The notes below the pieces were generated by a model that saw only the letters and a list, made by a program, of their open reading frames with translations, was not told the origin of the DNA and searched no databases. 64,000 nucleotides of DNA from Paulinella micropora (lineage: Eukaryota; Cercozoa; Imbricatea; Euglyphida), in contig BJOX01000030.1 in NCBI GenBank assembly GCA_009731375.1, positions 1,347,296 through 1,411,295 on the forward strand, given 5' to 3'. The position numbers and the translations under genes are program-made. Position 1 is the first letter of the stretch. Each line of letters opens with the position of its first letter. Below, piece by piece: positions 58,049 through 64,000 of the stretch.

Positions 58049-59088
58049 GCATCCAACTGCCAGCGAAGTCTTGCTGACAGGTTTAAATATTTCTTGCAGA
58101 TCCAAATCTTCAAGACGTAGAGATCGTCCGGATTCTCAAGTACGAACTCGGATGGACCTGGCTTGACGACGGGACCGCTGGTGCAGCAGTCAAGAGGATC
58201 GAGCGCATTCGAAAGGATACCCTCCATTACTCTCTCAAGATGGCATCTATTACTTCCCCCTTGAAATACACTGTCCGCAACATTCTGCGAATGTACGGGT
58301 ATGTAGATTGGGTGGCGAAAGTAGATCCAGCGCGCTTGAAATTTCTTGACGAAGCTTCTTTCAGGAATTATGATTTATACCGGCGTCGGAACTGCCGGTC
58401 AGCGCGGGGAACTCGGGTGCATATGCTAGCATCTCTTGTACATGGTTTATTCTTTTGATTTTGAGCCCCCCCCCCCCTCCTTCTTGGTTTTCTAATTTTC
58501 TTTCTTTAAAAAAATTTCCTGTTCTTTTTCCTCCTCATTTAACTGTGATAACTGTTTCCCTTCGAAAGTTTATATCATCGCTAAATATCAGATTCTGAGT
58601 CTTGACACATTATTTGTTTTTGGATGATCTTTTAGGTCGTACTGGGAAGGGACATGTCTGAGCATGTCGATGTAACATACAGTGTTACTTACCTGACGTC
58701 GTTGGTTCATCCACGAGGGGGTGCACTGCTTTCCGTTAGGTTGGGTAGCAATAATGCTGTTGATTTTTTGAATAGCATTCTGGATGCCATAGCGAACGGT
58801 CTTCTGGTGGCGGGTGATAACCTGGTGCTTGATAATGCCAAGATCCATTACGCAGCCGCCATCAAGCCGCTCCTGCATGCTCTTTTGCCTGCCCTCGGTA
58901 TCTCGCTTGTCTTTCTGCCGGCTTACTCGCCTGAATTTAATCCGTGCGAGTTGGTGTTTTCGAATGTCAAAGAATTTATGCGGGCTCATCGAGGAAATGA
59001 AAGTTTTTTGACTGAGATCTATAGGGGGTTTGCAAATGCAACCAGTTTAGAATCAGTGGCGGCGCAGTACGGACACTGCATTCCATGA
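57601..59088 (+). CDS. DDE transposase (IS630/Tc1/mariner superfamily), spliced
   Basis: Three exons are supported: 57601-57687, 58100-58416 and 58636-59088, joining in phase (leftover G plus AT; then phase 0) and ending at TGA. Exon 1 gives LTPEAQIALEWSVFLLWEA, part of the helix-turn-helix region. Exon 2 continues this region and ends with FLDEASF, holding the first catalytic Asp, and an RRRNCRSARGTR basic stretch. Exon 3 has LVLDNAKIH (second Asp) and LPAYSPEFNPCELVF (the Glu). By hand count 38 residues separate second D and E, more than the 34 of Tc1. The triad is intact. At least one upstream exon with the start codon is missing from my model. Intron 1 holds (CT)n and (CTAT)n with a possible tailed repeat (57,845-57,955). 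The enzyme would cut and rejoin the element ends. Confidence 0.88.
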
Positions 59089-59539
59089 TATTTATTAATA
59101 TTCATATTAATAGTAATAGTTGACGAAGCAAATCACACAACTGTCCTTTCCACTAAGTCTCTCTGCCTACGTTATACCAGATCCTGCCTCGCCCTATTTA
59201 ACTATCTGGATTCTACCTGCCTACCTACTTGCCTGCTGTCCTTTATATTGTATTAATAACAGGCTAAGTTATCAATAGTAGTAATATTAATAAGACTCGT
59301 GACAGACGTTGATTACACTATATGATTATTTTTTTTACTTAACAGAGTTTCAGTGCTTAACTTGACGAGAGTCTAAAACTTCAAAAGTATATATTAATAA
59401 CTGAAAGTGAATAAATCCTAGTCACAACCAAAGCTTGCGAACTTCATCTCAACTGCCGGTTCGATTTCAAAGTAAGCGGCGGGTATCCGAACAAAAACTA
59501 ATTGTTTCATTCAAAACTTAAAAACTCAGAGAAAACTCA

Positions 59540-59613
59540 ATTTTCAACCAAAACTAAAAAACTGACTCAAAACAGAAAAATCAATTTTTTTGGCACTTGA
59601 ATGTCGCTGGCAG
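59540..59613 (-). repeat. Right terminal inverted repeat
   Basis: Complement of the left repeat; followed by TA. Confidence 0.93.
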
Positions 59614-59615
59614 TA

Positions 59616-61403
59616 TCTACAAAATATCAGGGGAGCTACTTTAAATTTACAGTAGTAGTAAGTCAGAGGATCAGGCTGTCAACTTGGACAGCTGGTCACC
59701 TCTTGGGCCTTTTATTGAAAAATTAGTAACTTGAAAGTCTAACTGCTCACTTATTTTTCTGAAGTACTTGAAAATGGTCTCGGTTGGATCAGTTTAAAAT
59801 TGTTATTAACATTTTACCTGAACCGGTAGTACTTGTTTATGATCTTTCTAGTTGTGGAAAGAGTTCACTAGTTATAACGAAGTTGTGGAACTTCGGAAAG
59901 CTAGTACTTGAACGTGACTAGTATAACTGTGGCACTAACTTCACGAAGCCTTTGAAGGTCATTATTAAAACGAAAGTAATTGAAATATCGTTTGAGCTTG
60001 TCTACCTGTGAGCCGGTTGTAGTAGTAAAAGGAAGGCAGTATTACTGCAATAGCCTAGTAGCCTTTTAAAGGTACTCAGTCTGGTGGCAAGCCGCTATGT
60101 GTTGAGTTAAAGTTAGACTGGATAAGAATATCACGAAAGTTTGTGTAGATGCGGTTGTCTTTGTGACACTTGAAACCGTTGTTGAATTTTTTCCCAGGTT
60201 TGGGGAGAACTTCATGACAATTGCATTAACGATTTTTTGACATTGATTTCGGATAACTGCACTCAAAAAGAAGTTGATATACAGCTTGCTCTAAAATCTC
60301 ATTATTTGTATATTGAGATTGATACATACTAAGCATACCTTTGACTACTTTCTGATAATCCTAGCAACTCATTTTTTTAAAAACAAAACTAATTAATAAT
60401 TTTTTGAAATATCACAGAATTTATCAGTAAACTACATTTTGATCTGCATAAGGGAGATGAATCGCAAATCAAAATTTTCAAAAAGCTGTTCACAGGATTT
60501 GAAGCTACTGATTCACTGCAGAAGTTCAGTAGACTCGGTATCGTCACTTTTAAATTATTGTATTATCATGATTATCATCAATATTCTTCCGAACTAGGAG
60601 TTTGAAGTGGTAGAGTAATTACTCCCGGCCGGCATAGCGGCAGGGCCCGGGTGACTGTCCTTGATATAATCCGACCACTGATCTAATGGAAGTTACCTCC
60701 GCTAATTTCAAGTTCCGTTTGATTATTGTATTAGTTATCATTAAAGGCACACTATCTTCGGTAGTTGGTAATCGGAGGCTACTCATTAATACTTTCAAGT
60801 TAGTTAACAGTACTGGCGGAGTAACTTTCATATTAATAATTCTGGCCGCCGTAAGCCGGTTAGGGAACTCCACCGGACATGCTGATATTTCAACTAACTA
60901 TCATCAGTAATATTTCAAGTAGTATAGTTCAAGCCAGTGAATGAGTTGACGGCAGTGACTCTCACTAGTTTAAGAATTTTTCCAGTTAACGACTTTACAA
61001 TGAAGAGTGACACTGTCAATGGACAATGAAGTTTATTGATAATAGTATTTAGTCTTACCTGCTCACCCCAAGGATAATTACTTATTTTTCCTATATCACT
61101 CTCAGTGTAACGGTGAATTCAAAGCTTTGGTGGTTGGGGTTGTGGCGCTTAGTGACGTGTCATTATCGTTCATCTCTAAATAAAAAGTAAAGTACGACCC
61201 TCTCGTTCGTCCAGTGACTGTAGGTATTGTATTCAAACTTGAACTTAACTAAAGTGTGACTTGCTTTTCGGCCGCAGAGGCATGAAAGTTCAAAGTCAAT
61301 TGAAGGACTGAAGCATGTAGGCCCGACGGTAGGCACTCTTTTTTTCACTCAGAACGACTCAGTTTTTTTTTCTTCCAGTTTTTAACTTGGCTTTTCAAGT
61401 TTA

Positions 61404-61439
<36 letters not shown>

Positions 61440-61589
61440 CCTCCACTGCGTTAGAATTGCATTCAACAATAATGATTAGCAGGTGAATCCGACGACCGTG
61501 ACTGTGATTATATAATTCATTCTAACTTAACTTCAACTTCAAAATCCAGTATCAAAATTACCATTTGAAATACTACAGTGTGAAACTTA
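59616..61589. other. AT-rich intergenic DNA
   Basis: About 2 kb with scattered short words (AACTTGAAAG, TTAATAAT) and a poly-T run at 61,407-61,439. Longest frames are under 90 codons and look random. I see no gene or named repeat. Confidence 0.6.
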
Positions 61590-62217
61590 CTGATGCAATA
61601 AATGCACAAACCGTAGGCTAGAAGGGTAGGGTGTTGTGCTCCTGTTCATATGGTTGTTTGTGATTCGTGAACGGTGTGCCACTGTTCCTTTACTCCTCTG
61701 TCCACCTACTTCTTCTTGGTCTCTGTGTGAGAGCAGCAAGAATGACAGCCTCCGAGAGTCTGTATCAGATGTCTCCTTGTGAGCACACAGATATGGATTG
61801 GGCTAGAGGGTACGAGACACCTACTTGAGTCCAATCAAATTGTTTTGCAAAAGAGCTATGAGGGTTATGTGTTGGAGTATTTGTTTTTGTATATATGACG
61901 TCCCCGTGTGAGACAGGTAAGTGAAAATTCGTTCTGTTGCCAGTGTGGCAATGCAGAAAGAAATCAGCCTAGTGTCGGATCAGTGTGGACTCCAAACTGA
62001 TGTATAATAAAGCCCCCAATGATAGCTCGTATAAAAAGTAGGTAATACAACTAAACACAGTCCTCAAAAGATGAGAATGATGTCTCGTTGTATCAGCTAA
62101 GTAAAGCAGAAAAAGAAAACGGCGGCAACAGACTAGGAATAAAATGACATTAGGTCCAATGCGGACAAACTGGAAAAAAGGTACTTTTTACCAGCTATTC
62201 GGGGGGTGATGCCTACC
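61590..62217 (-). mobile_element. Inverted fragment of the gypsy element: LTR plus leader
   Basis: Reading the minus strand from 62,217 gives an LTR-like GTAGGCATCACCCCCCG start, the LTR body to about 62,000, TTTGGAGTCCACA of the primer site, and leader sequence matching about 17,366-17,725 down to about 61,590. It is clearly more diverged than the two LTRs of the intact element, and its LTR end differs (CTTTATTATACATCAG before TTTGGAG). No gag remains. Confidence 0.85.
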
Positions 62218-62364
62218 GTCTACAAAGCAGAAGAGATAGAGTTGAATGGAAGTGGTATCAAAGAGATGCAAAAGCATTTTTTTTTTTTCACCACTTAGAA
62301 TTTTATTAATTTTTTTTTCTTTTTTTTAATTTTTTTTTCTTTTTTTTTTTTTTTTTTTTTTTTT

Positions 62365-62402
<38 letters not shown>

Positions 62403-62746
62403 NNNNNNNNNNTCTTCCATTTTATCTCTTCTGCTTCCACTCAGCTCTACGAGTGGCAAGTATTCTATTAAAACAGTGCTTGCGTCAAAAATATATATAG
62501 CAAAAGGCAAGGCAGACATGCAAACAATGAGAGCGATGGAGAAATATTCAAGTTTTTTTTTTTTTTTTTAATGTTTTTTTTGCCTCCACACTTTAATATG
62601 GTAATTCAAGAACCCTTGCTTTTCGTAGTGCCGCGGCTGAAACTTTCTGGAAGCATGTAAGTAGGCGAACATAAGTAAAACTTCCGAGCCGGCTCTTTCT
62701 ATGACACTTCCTTTCTAAAAGTGTTTGCGTTAAAAAAAAATAATTA
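62218..62746. other. Poly-T runs and dispersed repeat pieces
   Basis: Long T runs at 62,279-62,402 (with 10 N at 62,403), a piece of the 10,330-10,440 repeat at 62,413-62,495, and a piece related to 31,548-31,615 at 62,610-62,675. No gene. Confidence 0.65.
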
Positions 62747-63558
62747 NNNNNNNNNNNNNNNNNNNNNNNNNNNNNNNNNNNNNNNNNNNNNNNNNNNNNN
62801 NNNNNNNNNNNNNNNNNNNNNNNNNNNNNNNNNNNNNNNNNNNNNNNNNNNNNNNNNNNNNNNNNNNNNNNNNNNNNNNNNNNNNNNNNNNNNNNNNNNN
62901 NNNNNNNNNNNNNNNNNNNNNNNNNNNNNNNNNNNNNNNNNNNNNNNNNNNNNNNNNNNNNNNNNNNNNNNNNNNNNNNNNNNNNNNNNNNNNNNNNNNN
63001 NNNNNNNNNNNNNNNNNNNNNNNNNNNNNNNNNNNNNNNNNNNNNNNNNNNNNNNNNNNNNNNNNNNNNNNNNNNNNNNNNNNNNNNNNNNNNNNNNNNN
63101 NNNNNNNNNNNNNNNNNNNNNNNNNNNNNNNNNNNNNNNNNNNNNNNNNNNNNNNNNNNNNNNNNNNNNNNNNNNNNNNNNNNNNNNNNNNNNNNNNNNN
63201 NNNNNNNNNNNNNNNNNNNNNNNNNNNNNNNNNNNNNNNNNNNNNNNNNNNNNNNNNNNNNNNNNNNNNNNNNNNNNNNNNNNNNNNNNNNNNNNNNNNN
63301 NNNNNNNNNNNNNNNNNNNNNNNNNNNNNNNNNNNNNNNNNNNNNNNNNNNNNNNNNNNNNNNNNNNNNNNNNNNNNNNNNNNNNNNNNNNNNNNNNNNN
63401 NNNNNNNNNNNNNNNNNNNNNNNNNNNNNNNNNNNNNNNNNNNNNNNNNNNNNNNNNNNNNNNNNNNNNNNNNNNNNNNNNNNNNNNNNNNNNNNNNNNN
63501 NNNNNNNNNNNNNNNNNNNNNNNNNNNNNNNNNNNNNNNNNNNNNNNNNNNNNNNNNN
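62747..63558. other. Assembly gap
   Basis: 812 N. Confidence 0.98.
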
Positions 63559-63559
63559 T

Positions 63560-63966
63560 GTTTCTCTAAGGCGTACTGATGCAGCTGCATGGCACGATCC
63601 GTGTCCGGACATAAGCCTCCAATACCCTTGTCCTCCAATCCCCCTTTGCTGGCCAGTCTGTCGACTGGTAAGCAAGGCCACCGATGGAGCTCCTGAGGGC
63701 AAGACCGCACTAAGCCAAGGTTACTCCGCAGTTCCCGTAACCTCTTGCAAAACGTCGCCGAATGTGCAAGTGCATACACCAAGCATGGCGGCTAGAGCTC
63801 CTTCAAAACCCCATCCATAACAATTTGGCAGACAACTGGGTCCTGGGCTACCAACCAGCATGGCGGAGTTAAAGATCTTTTATGAGGCCTCAACGATCCT
63901 CCTCCCCAGCATACTACCGAATGGTTATGGAATGGCATCACAGTTTAACGCCGTAAGGCCATTGGG

Positions 63967-63972
<6 letters not shown>
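63560..63972 (-). repeat. Dispersed repeat family R1 (copy 2, inverted)
   Basis: Reverse complement of 338-755 with scattered differences; ends at GGCCATTGGGCT followed by (AAT)n to the window edge. Confidence 0.8.

Positions 63973-64000
<28 letters not shown>

Larger units (their letters stand above)
54110..59613 (+). mobile_element. Complete Tc1/mariner-superfamily DNA transposon with two genes
   Basis: 5,504 bp bounded by terminal inverted repeats at 54,110-54,185 and 59,540-59,613. Both begin CTGCYAGCGWCATTCAAG and match over about 74 bp, with a longer A run on the left. TA lies outside each end (54,108-54,109 and 59,614-59,615), the target duplication of this superfamily. Inside are a plus-strand DDE transposase gene on the right and a minus-strand multi-exon gene on the left, reading toward opposite ends, with a microsatellite-rich centre. 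The end was reached independently from the repeats and from the transposase, and they agree. Confidence 0.92.

Overview
The window is eukaryotic nuclear DNA. Several genes have GT-AG introns whose phases fit across the splice junctions. Non-coding DNA is AT-rich and full of microsatellites (GA, GATA, CA, TATG, ATT, TTTA), and there are seven long assembly gaps plus several 10-N placeholders. The repeat content (Ty3/gypsy, Tc1/mariner, PiggyBac, Tnp2/CACTA-like and tRNA-derived SINEs) beside a giant HYR-domain membrane protein suits a large repeat-rich genome such as an alga or other protist. I cannot name the species. Long frames lack internal TAA, TAG and TGA, so the standard code applies.

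Layout. 1-2.2 kb: minus-strand, multi-exon gene for an acidic low-complexity protein, running off the left edge. 4.8-9.9 kb: plus-strand, multi-exon Tnp2-like transposase gene with lesions. 10.5-11.5 kb: PiggyBac remnant that keeps the tail of the gene but not the catalytic core. 11.6-17.1 kb: repeated modules of palindromic arrays, GA arrays and a short conserved segment. 17,130-27,722: a complete Ty3/gypsy retrotransposon with paired LTRs, a 4-bp target duplication, a PBS, gag, an in-frame UGA, a second ORF, and pol in the -1 frame. 28.4-33.8 kb: mostly microsatellites and a gap. 33.9-34.9 kb: an intact intronless gene for a four-helix membrane protein. 35.1-37.1 kb: repeats and SINEs. 37,730-53,735: one five-exon gene for a 2,669-residue secreted-then-anchored HYR-repeat protein, whose 6.6-kb intron 2 is packed with SINEs and gaps. 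54,110-59,613: a complete Tc1/mariner-superfamily element with about 75-bp inverted repeats and TA duplications, carrying a DDE transposase gene and a divergently transcribed gene of unknown function. 59.6-64 kb: AT-rich intergenic DNA, an inverted fragment of the gypsy LTR and leader, a gap, and an inverted copy of the microsatellite-tailed repeat also found at the left edge.

The most unusual signal is a family of arrays built on a 14-bp palindrome (CAAGGTATACCTTG) repeated every 20-22 bp, about two DNA helix turns. There are at least eleven clusters in the first 16 kb, most of them beside a microsatellite, and some lie inside introns. The other strong points are the two-gene Tc1/mariner element and the recoding layout of the retrotransposon.

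All coordinates and splice sites were read by eye. Exon models with consistent phase are well supported; homology calls rest on recalled family motifs, with no database search.
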